This document shows, one piece after another, positions 12,133-22,898 of a DNA stretch of 64,000 nt. The translations under genes were made by a program, and so were the position numbers. The notes beneath the pieces were generated by a model, which worked only from the letters and a program-made list of their open reading frames with translations, had not been told where the DNA came from and ran no database searches. How positions within the stretch are numbered: the stretch's first letter is position 1; every line of letters begins with the position of its first letter. The DNA comes from Phragmites australis. Lineage: Eukaryota > Streptophyta > Magnoliopsida > Poales > Poaceae. The stretch covers positions 8,868,501 through 8,932,500 of the forward strand of contig NC_084922.1 of assembly GCF_958298935.1 (NCBI RefSeq), written 5' to 3'.

Positions 12133-15100
12133 TCAGACTGCATGAATTGGACTGCTGTTTCTCTTGCTTAGATCAGGTCTATTCATTGGTGGACTCACAT
12201 GAAAAGTTGATTGCCTCATATCCGATGGCCCAATAAGCTGAAGGGAAAGAGCAGTGGGTTCGATGGAGCCAGAGCTAGCCTCACCAATACTGAGGTTAGA
12301 CATACCGATAACATCATCCGCCTTAACCACCTCCTTACCATTCACAGGAGTGGGTTTTAGGATTTCATGGGTTGTGCTGCCTTTCCCCATGTTAGCAACA
12401 TTTGGAGGCCAAAGAGATAGTGGAACAGGAACTAGTGCTGGGTAGAATGCAGGCCCTGACGGAACAGTTATGGTCTTAAATGTTATATCGAGGTTCATCT
12501 TCAAATCTGGTAGTGGCAATGAAGGCTCCGCGAATTCAGATTTGTCATGCTGCCTTAGCTGTAAAGTTGGCAGGTGTTTAGCAAACTCTGCTTCCTTCTG
12601 TTGCCCAAGATGTAAGGTTGGCAATTCATTTGAACTTGTTGCTTCATCTTGAGTATTTTTTGGAGTAAACTGCTCCGCCGCAATTGAGGACTCGTCCATT
12701 GGCTACAATTTGAAGAGGGAAGCACAAAGATTAGGATGGAAGTATATGGAGAAGATAGGCCAATATTATGCAGAGTATTACAAGAAAGAAAACAGCATAC
12801 CATTTCAGCGACCATGTCAAACAAGCTTGACCGTCTCTTCCGCCTTGATGAGTTTGTCTGTCTGATAAAGTACTTTTGAGCATGGCTCGCCACTTGAGTT
12901 GAGGTCCTGGAAACAACAAAGCTTCGGGATATCCCACGCCAATCTCCCTTACCGAGCTTCTGTAGACCCATCAGAAACATTATATGTTCTTCTTCAGTCC
13001 AAGGTGTACCTGAAGCACAAAAGCAATCCCTTAAAGCTGTGCCATGCATAGTGGATGAGTATGAGAAAAATAATACAGAGCACCACATTTAATAGACTAT
13101 ATTCATTTCAAAGAGGACAAATCATCAGTCATCCCCTTTGAATTTGATGGTAATCAGAAACTTTGGACTTTCAGGCACTATAACCAGCATGCTTGAAGCT
13201 TCTCTATCTTGATATTAGCATGTGTTCTATCAACACATATTCAGAATAATGTGCTTGAATGTACAATTGATTCAAATGAGATTCCTCTCTCAAGCAAAAG
13301 ATGCCCCAAGCACCAGAAGAATAGTTTCATAAAGAGAAAAGGGCAAATAAATTTGCCTCCCATCTGTGTTTATCTAATGAGTCTGGAGATGCTTAATCTG
13401 GGGAGTTTCATTGCCAATGCCAAACTCTCATGAACTAGACGGCCCTGTCACAATAAGAAATAGTTTCGGAAAGGGGAAAGGCAGGTGAATTGGCCTCCAA
13501 CTTAATTTCTAAGACAAAAAGGCCATAACAAGTAGACTCTGAACTTCTAAAACCCAACTTATCAATTTATTTTGTGTGCAGTCTCCACTCGAATTCTGGT
13601 CCCGGTAAACACGATAAGAACAAATATTGAAGAGAATCCTCATGCAACATTGGTGTCAATTTCCACATTTCTAGTGGAAGCTCAAGTTAGAAATATCATT
13701 CGGAAATTCTCCAGTACCCGAAGGACTTCTAACTTCTGAGCTTTTAATGCTATTCTTCTAAGGTGGACTCTTGGGTGAGTACAGAAGGAAGACGCGACTC
13801 CCGTGTACTTCAACTATTTACAGATTAGACGAAATGAGAACACAAGGAGTAACAGGCCGAAGAGGGAGTCAGATATTCCTCCATGCAAGGTCAGTAAATA
13901 CCACATGGAATAGTTTTTTCTCGAACGCACAGGAGAGCTGCGCATCATTATATTAAGAAGAAGAAAAGTCCCAAAGCGGATGAGAACAAAACAAAACAAA
14001 AACAAAAACAGAACCAAAACAAAACGCCCCTCAAGCCGCCAACATTACACTTGTCTCACCACAAGCTAAGAGACTACGCCTGATACAAAAGCAAGACATC
14101 ATGGCCACATACGACATGGAATAGTACGCCAGTTTTTTCTAGATAATGGAAATTGTTTACAGCTGCTACATCTTTGAGATGTACACAGCCTGGAATAGTA
14201 CCCCAGTTAGTGCATAATACTGTTTCCATACAAAATGAATTGTTCCATCTGAATCCTGCATCTCTGCATCTTCAAAAACAAGATGCAGCCTCAAAGTTAC
14301 TTCCAGACATACTGATGTCCTAAATGTACCATGCTGCAGGTACCTCCATGGCAACTTGGCGGGCACACATATGCATAAGCATCAAGTGTATGACAGACCA
14401 CTTGGATTGGACGCCTATGGTTTAAGACCTTCAAAATTTAATAGCTATGGTAGTAGAATGGTCCAGGAAGCATGATAAACAATTCAATTGGCAAAGTCAA
14501 AAACGCATATGACTATTAAGCTCTGCTCCAAAATCGCATGATGTTGCCTCATACAAGGGAAATCCATTCGAAATTTTCTTCTTTTGCTCATAAAATTTGT
14601 AGCAAGATAATTTACTTAATCTCATAACCATTAGCGCAGCTGATTCAATGCCAAATACAAAAGTGTGAAAGAAAAGCAATTGACCATCAGCAGTGCGAAG
14701 GGCAACATGAGCTAATAGACTCAGCTAAGGTCGGATCCTTCCTGTCCTCATTCAAACCAGGCAGGAAGGCTGCTCTAACTTAACCTATAAGCAAACTGTA
14801 AAGATGCTTGGCTCCTACAGTTTCATTAAAGCAAGTGCCAATAATGTACTCTTGCGCAGTCGTACTGATAGAATAACATATCTATACTAACACAGATACA
14901 ATAAAAAAACACATGGTGCACGTTTAGGACTGGACAAAAGTCAAAACAACTGGACATAGCTTTCGTGGAATGTGATCTATCCAGGTACTGTGATGCACAT
15001 GTCCATGTAACTTAACCAGGTGGGAGAAGATATTTAGCTGAGTTGATTTGTGTCGGTCATTCTGGACGGTTCCTAAAGACTCCATCCTCAACAATAATAG

Positions 15101-17201
15101 CGCCAAATACTCGAGTCTAGCAAATAAACTAGTAAAAAGGAGCGTGATTCTTATAGCATGCGTTGTCGACGATTGGTAAACCGCCGAACTTGCGAACTTG
15201 TAGAAATAAAGGAATGCTTCGAGTAGACGAATCACATAGTGCACACACGATCTTGTACGAGTTCATACCTTCCTTAGGATAATAGCCCTACAGGCTGTCG
15301 GTCTTGTATTAATCTCTGGGACTAATATAAGATGGTGTTTGGCTAGTTTAGATAGATCTAAATCTAGTCGGAGGACTCACTTGTATGTAGTTGGGAGAGA
15401 AGCTAATACAGATGTAATTTGCAGAGGGCTCAAAGGTGTGCAGTGCTTCCGCAGGCTTGAATGGCATCAATGAAGAGGTATTGACTTCTAATGGCTCATA
15501 TGGATTTGTCCTCCGTAGGATCCCCTGGCTCCGTATATATATAGGAGGGTCGTCGTCTATGGAGTTATTCCTTCTTATTCTTAAAGATAAACTTCCATAT
15601 TTACGAGATATCCTAAGCATTTCATAAAGGGAACCACCGAACTTACTTGTGTTGTCGACGATTGGCGAACTGCCGAACTTACGAACTTGTAGAAATAAAG
15701 GGATGTTTTGAGTAGACGAATCACACCGTGCACACACGATCTTATACAGGTTCAGGTCTCTATTAAGATAATAGTTTTATGTCCTGTCGGTCTTGTATTA
15801 ATCTCTAGGATTGAGTACAAGAGGATGCATGGCTAACCTAGATAGATCTAAACCTAATCGGATGACTCCCTTGTATGTAGTCGGGGAGAGAAGCTAATAC
15901 GGATCTAACTTGCAGAGGGCTCAAAGGTGTGTAGTGCTTCCGCAGGCTTGAATGGTGTCAATGAAGAGGTATTGACTTCTAATGGCTCGTGTGAACTTAT
16001 CCTCCGCAGGGTCTTCTAGCTCCATATATATACAGGGGGTTGTCGTACGGCCTATGAAGTCCTTCCTTCTTATTCTTGAAGATAAACTTCCCTGATTACG
16101 AGATATCCTGAGTAGTTTCCATGCGTACATAGATTCCTTTCCCGGGGATAGAGATATACCCCGAGAATAACAGAAAACCTCTAAGTTATCCAGATATATT
16201 AGTTCTATACTACTCATCAAGTGCAATTTTTTTTTTTAATTTCATGTGGAAAGCTTGATTGCTTCTCAAATGGTACAGGGGCCTACCACTCTTGATCTCA
16301 AAAAGACACCGTAGCTATATGGTTTTGGCATTATATTTGGTGCTGCCAAATCCCATTTCGGATGCATATGAAGATATGGAACAATATGGAGATGTGCATG
16401 TCAGATACATGAAAAAGAGGAATATGCTATGCAATTCACCCCGCAACATTATATTTCTCATGAGCACATAATGCGATGCTAAAAAGTACAAAATTTGAAG
16501 ATCGAACCGAAAAGTTGGGTATGGCAAAAAAAAAAAAAAAAAAAAAAAATTCTTATCTTCTTCTCTTGACGCAGAACAAAATGTAAGTAGTTCGTTCCAA
16601 AAATAACAAATTGTAAGTAGTACTCATTACTCGACAACTACTACCGCTCAGCATGCTCCATGACGTGGTAGGCACATAGAACGCCAGGACCCACGAGTAC
16701 AAAAGAAGCAACCGAACGCAAGAACAAGTGCAATTGGCAGGGAAAGCAGCACCTTTCTCTGTTTCACGCTCGCTCATGGAGGTAATTCGTCTAGGAGAAG
16801 CGCATTCGGGAGCGGAAAAGCTCCCACGAACAACATGAGCAAACCAACGAAACCGATTGATGTAGAAAAATCTCACCTTTCTTGCGCTCTGCGCGGCCAT
16901 TCGTCGAGCAGGAGGCGTGCGCGGGATCATCGGACACGTACCCTGCGTCTCCGTCTCCCCCTCCCCTGCCCCCACCTCCTCCTCTCGCCGCCAGCGACGA
17001 GCCCCCGGACCCTCCCCCGAGCGACGACGCGATGAAGCTCATGCTGGCGCTCTTCTTCATAGCCACCGGCGACGGCGCGGACGTGAGCCGCACGCCGAAC
17101 AGCCTCACCCCGCCGCCCGGGCTGCCGCCGCCGCCGAAGCGGGCGGGGCAGGTGCGCGCGTTGTGGCCATTGTTGCTACAGTGCGAGCACCGCCGCGTCA
17201 T
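12133..17201 (-). CDS. MYB-related transcription factor, zinc-knuckle plus SHAQKYF type (MYBS3-like)
   Basis: Three exons on the minus strand join in phase: 17201-16877, 13009-12801 and 12702-12133, giving 367 aa. Exon 1 encodes a CCHC knuckle (Cys5, Cys8, His13, Cys18, within [14 protein letters not shown]) and the family motif VRLFGVRL. Exon 2 encodes a single MYB repeat (Trp112, Trp132, then ASHAQKYF at 149-156) followed by a basic [12 protein letters not shown] tail. Exon 3 is rich in Pro/Ser, with a MNLDITF motif and a conserved-looking C-terminus. Proteins of this class are nuclear DNA-binding factors; rice MYBS3 binds the TATCCA element and represses alpha-amylase genes. I chose the start at 17201 because MTRRCSHC is the family N-terminus; an in-frame ATG at 17237 would add 12 residues. 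Splice sites are GT-AG (donor GTGAGA, acceptor CTTCAG). The 3.9-kb first intron holds mobile DNA. No break was seen. Confidence 0.9.
13914..14113 (-). mobile_element. 5'-truncated LINE fragment in MYB intron 1
   Basis: A 200-bp insertion flanked by a perfect 11-bp target duplication ACATGGAATAG (13903-13913 and 14114-14124). It starts on the plus strand with TTTTTTC, so it has an A-tail on the minus strand. The adjoining sequence, read on the minus strand, has the TTAATATAATGATGCGCAGC-like end common at the 3' termini of grass LINEs. It is a typical dead-on-arrival retroposed 3' end, in the same orientation as the gene. Confidence 0.75.
15162..16110. repeat. Tandem pair of about 489-bp LTR-like repeats in MYB intron 1
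   Basis: Two diverged direct copies start with GTTGTCGACGATTGG at 15162 and 15651 and run colinearly through GAATCACA..GTGCACACACGATCTT, GTCGGTCTTGTATTAATCTC, GCAGAGGGCTCAAAGGTGTG and AAGATAAACTTCC. The CACACGATCTT..GGTTC..CCT(G)TCGGTC block is common in grass gypsy LTRs, so I read these as two tandem partial LTRs. No internal region or target duplication was identified. They lie in the intron and do not touch exons. Confidence 0.65.
16526..16549 (+). repeat. Poly(A) run of 24 bases
   Basis: An uninterrupted A run inside MYB intron 1. It could be the tail of an old retroposon on the plus strand or simple-sequence slippage; no target duplication was identified. Confidence 0.8.
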
Positions 17202-17410
17202 CCTCGCCGGCGCGCTCCCGTGCGGGGGCTCTGGCACGTGTACGCGTGGGCTTCGTACGCGCTACGAGCAGCAGCGAGCGTACAAAATGTGTCGCCGTGT
17301 GCGCTGATTCTTGCTGTGTTCTTTCCTTTCCGACGAGGTGATATTTTGTGAGCATTAAAAAAAACGAGGTGGGCACGAAATGACGAAAAAGTCCAGCACC
17401 TTCCAACTAG

Positions 17411-17417
17411 ATTTATA
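17411..17417 (-). promoter_or_regulatory. Candidate TATA box of the MYB gene
   Basis: The minus strand reads TATAAAT, about 210 bases upstream of the chosen ATG. That distance would imply a 5' UTR of roughly 180 bases. This is a position-based guess in an AT-rich stretch that has other TATA-like words. Confidence 0.3.
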
Positions 17418-17916
17418 GCTAACTGTATAAATAGGTTAAGAGAAAATAAGTTGAATAGAATTATATTTATTAAAAAATATATGGTTAGCTATATCTGTTT
17501 TGATATGTTGAGTTGGATTTATGTTTAGTTAATTGGATCTGACGATGTATGAGCGGATGTAATTGGTAACTCGTATAAAGATGTTTTTTAAATATATATA
17601 AATGGGTTATATGTACCAGCGAATGTAGTATATATCCGTTAAATTTAAGTCACAGAGTGATGCTTGAATTGAGCTTTATTTCCAAATCAGAATAGATATC
17701 ATATATCTGTATTCACTAGATGAGATTGTAGTAGTAGATATAGACAATAAAAAGATTTTTTTTTCATCCGTTGGATGAGAACAGAGGAGATACAGGGAAA
17801 CAAACACATTCTTGACGGATGCGAAGAGTGCGGTAAACTCAGATCGCACGCAGCCGAGCTCGACCAGCATCCGCATCCGAGGAATCAACGTTCACAATAT
17901 TTGTCCCTGCTTATGA

Positions 17917-18211
17917 CCCTGTTTGGGGGAGCTTCTGGCAGCTTCTGCTTCTCAGAAAAGCTGAGAAGCTGAGAAGCTTCCCCAAACAGGCTGATTGCTG
18001 AGGAGCTTTTCTGAAAAACAAAAGCTGGTTTCTGGTGAAATGAACTAAAAGCTGAAAAGCTGGTTGAGAGTGGCTTTTCTGAAAAGCTGGTATGCTGAGA
18101 AGCTAAAAATTAAGTCTATAAACCATACCGCTTATCTCAGAAGCTATAAGCAGCTTTTCAGAAAAACAACTTTTCAGAAAAAATCTATAAGCTTCAGCTC
18201 CCTAAACAGGG
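17917..18211. mobile_element. MITE-like inverted-repeat element upstream of the MYB gene
   Basis: A 295-bp segment bounded by inverted CCCTGTTT(G/A)GG(G)GAGCT ends, filled with AGAAGCT/AGCTTCT and AAAAGCT words. Its first 77 bases (17917-17993) form their own inverted repeat with the same CCTGTTTGG ends, which suggests a nested or rearranged copy. No clean target duplication was found, so the superfamily is uncertain (PIF/Harbinger or hAT). It lies about 0.7 kb upstream of the MYB start codon. Confidence 0.55.
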
Positions 18212-18516
18212 ACTATATGTCTATCATGCAGGTTGAAGGACAGCCTAAGAAGAATCACAAGACGATATGGGTTATTGGATCCCTGCTCACATATCTATCG
18301 TGCAAATATGGTTTCGGGCCAGCTGAGTTATAAGTATTATTGTATATATAAGTAAGCATTTTCAGCATTAACCAATTTTGATTAGTATTAATGTTCTTGA
18401 ATCTTGAATAAGTGCAAGCGATGTGAAATACGACAAGTATTCTCTGCTTCTTAACATCGTGTCTTTATGCTTACATTTTTATATAACCAAAAGACATTCG
18501 ATCTCATTATGACTAA

Positions 18517-18817
18517 GGTCCTATTTGTTTCAGCTTTGGATTGTGGCTTTCAGCTTTTACAATTCGAAGTTGAAACAAACAGACAGCTTTTGGTTATAGC
18601 TTTTTAAAATTTGTTGGTTAGATTGTGGGAATATGAGAAGCTGGTTTTTCTCAACTTTTGATAGATTGTGAAAGTCCATTTTACTAAACTATCCATAATT
18701 TTTTTTTAAATCTACAACCTAAAAGCTTTTCATAATCCAGCTTTTTACAATTCAACTTTTCATAGTCCAACTTCTATAAACTGCTTTTCAAAATCTTTAA
18801 CTGAAACAAACAGACCC
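18517..18817. mobile_element. Tourist-like MITE
   Basis: A 301-bp element bounded by GGTCCTATTTGTTTCAG and the inverse of GGGTCTGTTTGTTTCAG, flanked by TAA on the left and TGA on the right (an imperfect 3-bp duplication). The interior is AT-rich with repeated AAAAGCT/CAGCTTTT words and no coding capacity. It lies about 1.3 kb upstream of the MYB start. Confidence 0.6.
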
Positions 18818-21746
18818 TGACAGCAGCTCCAGCGACCTCGTCACTCGGCTCGTCATCGCCGCTCAGTTCGTCATCCCGTGAAAGCACGCCTCCAGCAGCC
18901 TCATCAACAACATCGTCATCACTGTAGTATCACCAAATCACACGCTGGCCTCGCCATCTCGGTCGCGTGTGCGTTCAGCTCCTGTGCACGACAGAGAGAG
19001 GAGAGACGAGCGAATACAGCAAGTTGCACAATGCTTCAAAAAATTATTTATTTTCTCATCTTTTACAAATTTAAAAGATGAATTTCTGAAGCTCCTAAAT
19101 CATACCGATTTTTTCTTATAGAATAAATAATAGAGAACATATTTTAACTGGTTTTAACTAAAAATCTATTACAAATTTTAAATACAAAATCATGTAAACT
19201 AATATACTAATTTACAGCTGTTGTAAAGAAAAATAGTCGTTTGAAAAAACTAAGCATTATAAATAAAATATAGATAATTAGAATATGAAGAGTGTAATTT
19301 GGCTAGTCTGCTAAAGTGTGTAGAAATATAAAAAAAAATCTTTTATAATAGATAGATAAATAAAAATATAAAGAGTAAAATTTAATTAATGTGCTGAAGA
19401 TGTTCTAAACTCATCCAGCCGCTAAAACAACCGTTTCTTGCATCATCGAATCCCGTGAGAGACGTCATATTCCACTTAGCAACAAATACTGACGCATACG
19501 ACCAATCGCCTTGAACATCAAGTTTCATTCACTCTACGGATAGAGCAATGATACATTTCACATTTTGGTTATCCTTGGTTCCTCGCTCATCTATGCTATT
19601 TTGTAGGAAACTAGTAAGATGACCAGTATTAATAGTGTAGTTAATCTTGTTGTAATATTTTATAGAAAACTAGCTTATCTCATTAGAGTCTTGAGTCGAG
19701 TCTGAATTGAGTGTAGAGCGAGTTGGATTCAAATAGCTTGTAAACCTCGAATTTTTTTTTATAGCCTATCTATCAGTCATATGTATATGCAATTACGTAA
19801 TCTTAAAGTCGGACGATTGGATTTTAGATTGGATGGTATGAGGTAAAAAAAAAAAACTTGCCTAAAGTGAATGGACACCAGTTTTATCTCGATAAACAGT
19901 AATTAGAGTTAGCTGAGCTTTTAACAAGCTATTCGACTTCGAGTTCAATATGCTCATGAGCTTATAGCTAGATTGGAACTTGGTTTTGTTAGGGTCGTGA
20001 GCCGAGCTCGTATCAAACTCGAGTTCAAATAGCTCCTATAAATTATATTTAACTGATATCATATGAACTACTACATATAATAAATTACTTAAAAATAAAA
20101 TTTTAACAGATGTCCTGTACATCCTATATATCTCGAGCATTGGCTCGTCTGTTCCACGATGATTGTTGTTGTTAACTACCGCCGAGCAGTTGCAGTTCTT
20201 GTTCTTCTATGCCAGTCCGTCGCCTCCCGTCACAGTTAGAGATCTAGAATCTAAAGTGAGACGGATTCACCTATATTTCGCAAACATATCCAGGTATGTT
20301 TTAGCTGTTTACTACAAGATACTCAACTTTTCCCGACAGTTACATTATTAAGCTGCCGATTGTGTAGTAGATTTGTTATACAATTTTTTATATTGGGAAT
20401 TCCTCGTCGATTTTTTAGTCCGTAATGTTTTGTTGGTGATTTGTTTTCAACCTTGGGAAATAATCAAATTACATTAGAAATACCATCGGCCATTTTACAA
20501 AATTCTAAAGGAGAGCAGTAAACCGTCGACCACCCGCAAACAACTCTCGGGAAAAGTAATTCTTCATAAGATGGTTCAATTCTTGCAAAAATTGAAAGGA
20601 AAAAAAATCCCATGTTCCAAACGAGGCTGAATGAAAGGTGGAACATATATCCACCGACAATAATTCATGCATTCTGAATAACAACAGTTGCTTGTGCCTT
20701 TTCTTTTCCTCGAAAACAAGCTACCAGCTACTCAAAAGCGATGGTCCGAATACTGTTGATTCGGTGGCCGGTTTGCTGCGTTCTTTTGGATCACATATTC
20801 GCATTGGGGTGATCGATGCATGGATAATCCAATCATGTAGCAGATGAATTTCTTTAATTTTCCCCTCGACGTTGCCTGCACTTGTTTCTTATATATCTTG
20901 TTGGAATGATCGATCGACGAGGAAACACGAAAATAAGCCGAGGAAGATGCATGCATGATTTGATCCGGTTCACACCATTTCGTAGTTCATACACAAATGG
21001 TCAAAAGTTGGACGCATCTTTTTTCACTTTTGGGACGTTTCCTTCTCAGCTACATACCTCCTTATCTTCCTCTCAGTTTCTTAGAAAATAATACAAGCAT
21101 ATGGGCAGCATGTTCTATCTAAGCCGAGGTTTTGGTCCACCACATATCATGATAGATTCAAGCTATGTTAAAAACAAAATGCTAACGATATGTCGATCAC
21201 CCGAAATGGACTCCGCAGCTGTTTCGCACATGTCAAATCGAGAGGATAACAAAGACAAGGATTTTTGGGTACCTGATCTTGAAGTGATTTTATAGTATAG
21301 GATATGAGAGTACTACCAGAGGACGAGTTATAGCAGCTAGGGCTTCTAGGTCACGAACCTCGGCGTCTTTCCGGCACTAGGAAAGCAACTCACTCGTGCA
21401 CGCCCGACGTCCACGTCGTTTTCGTGATCTTCCTGTTCTGGATCTAAATGCGGAGGGTAGAGTCTCCCTTTCTCGCAAATCATGTGCTGCAAGACATACT
21501 TATTTTATCTTATCTTAATTAAATCTGGTACAGGTGTTCCAAGAATATATAAATGGATGATAAAAAGTTGCTTGGAGCATTTGCTAACATGTATGCATGA
21601 TTGAGATACAAGACGATCGAACATGTAAGCAATCGTCGACAGCGGCCGCCGCTTGATAGGCCACGGCAAATCAATGCATTGTGATAACAATTTTCTCGAT
21701 CGTACGGTAAATTTGTGCGAGGTCGAGTTGATTTCTTTCTTTTTCG
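18818..21746. other. Intergenic, no gene seen
   Basis: Mixed composition. 19.0-20.1 kb is very AT-rich, and 19.65-20.05 kb has repeated GAGCTCG/CGAGTT words of the kind found in dispersed grass repeats. All open frames are short, without recognisable motifs or splice partners. Confidence 0.35.
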
Positions 21747-21771
21747 GAGAGAGAGAGAGAGAGAGAGAGAA
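21747..21771 (+). repeat. (GA)n microsatellite
   Basis: A 25-base uninterrupted GA dinucleotide repeat. Confidence 0.9.
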
Positions 21772-22189
21772 TTCATTTCTTGTGGAACCTCCATTCCAAA
21801 TCGCGTCAAAGATCGAAGCAGGTAGCGACTAAGCAAAGTTATCTTGCTTGTGAAATTCTCTTGGCAATTCTGAACGAGTTAGGCTGCGCATCTATGCAGA
21901 GGCCGGGATGTTTATTTCATTATATAGAAAGGTTTCTGAAGGAGTTTTTTCAGAGGAATTTTCTGAAGGAGTTAGGGACAGCACATGGCATGCTGGTGAG
22001 TTATGGACAGCCCTATGGCATATTGGTACAGCCCAAGACTCATTTTTTTACAGGTTGGCGAGGGAGAACTCGCATACTCCAAGAGAGGAGGTGGGCACCG
22101 GAGTTTTTTTATTTTTATATTTTTTTGGTTAAAATTTAAATAAATAGATTCCCAACGAAGATATTTGTAAAAGTAGGCGCCTGCAGCCC

Positions 22190-22352
22190 TCTAAGAGAGC
22201 GGTTACGAGTTCTAACCGCCCCCTGAGAGGGCGGTAGGCCTAACCGCCCCCTCAGAGGGCGAGTACGGCCTTTCCGCCCGGCCCAGAGCCTTACCGCCCC
22301 TTGAGGGGGCGGGTAGAGGTCCTTACCGCCCTCTCAAGGGGCGGTAAGGGGT
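22190..22352. repeat. Hairpin-motif array, left end of MULE1
   Basis: About five consecutive units of the form ACCGCCC(T/C)(C/T)(T/C)(C/G)AGAGGGCGGT, each nearly self-complementary, occupy the inner part of the left terminal repeat and the leader. A matching array lies near the right end at about 26655-26785. Confidence 0.7.
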
Positions 22353-22898
22353 CCTCCCCGCCCGCCGCGCCGCACCGCCCGCCCGGCCCCCTCTGCTATA
22401 AAAAGGCCGAAAATTGGCCAAAAAATCATAAAAATCCGAAAAAAGGAAAAGTTGAGAAGAGAGAGGAAAAAGAGAGGAGAAGAGAGGAGAGGGGAGGGGA
22501 GGAAGAGAGGTCGGCGAAGCCCTGCTACATTTGGGTCGCGGATTTGAAGGAAAATTTTGGGTAAGTCTTTTTTTCCTTTTTATTGTTGTTAATTAGTGCA
22601 ATAGTAGTATATGACATAGATTTTAGATATTTATGACCTAGGGTTTAGAAAATTGTCAAATTTAGTTAGAAAATGGTACGATAGCAGTTCAATATAGAAT
22701 ATTATTTTTAGTATATTATTTTCAGTATGTTATTTGTAGTATATTATTTTTAGTATATTATTTGTACCTGCGGACGTAAGAGGCAACAGTAGATGATAAT
22801 TTGCAAACCTAGGTTAGCATTTAAAAATTATTTTATCTGATAATCAGAAATATAGTTTGTTGTCTTAACATGGGTTATGTTTGCGGGTGTTTCCAGGG

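Noticed and set aside
16835..17351. Overlapping plus-strand open frames of 66-144 codons
   Set aside because: They are GC-rich antisense shadows of MYB exon 1, with Pro/Arg-rich composition and no motif.
22190..22352. CRISPR-like spaced repeats
   Set aside because: Units are self-complementary, unequally spaced, lack unique spacers and lie in a plant transposon terminus.
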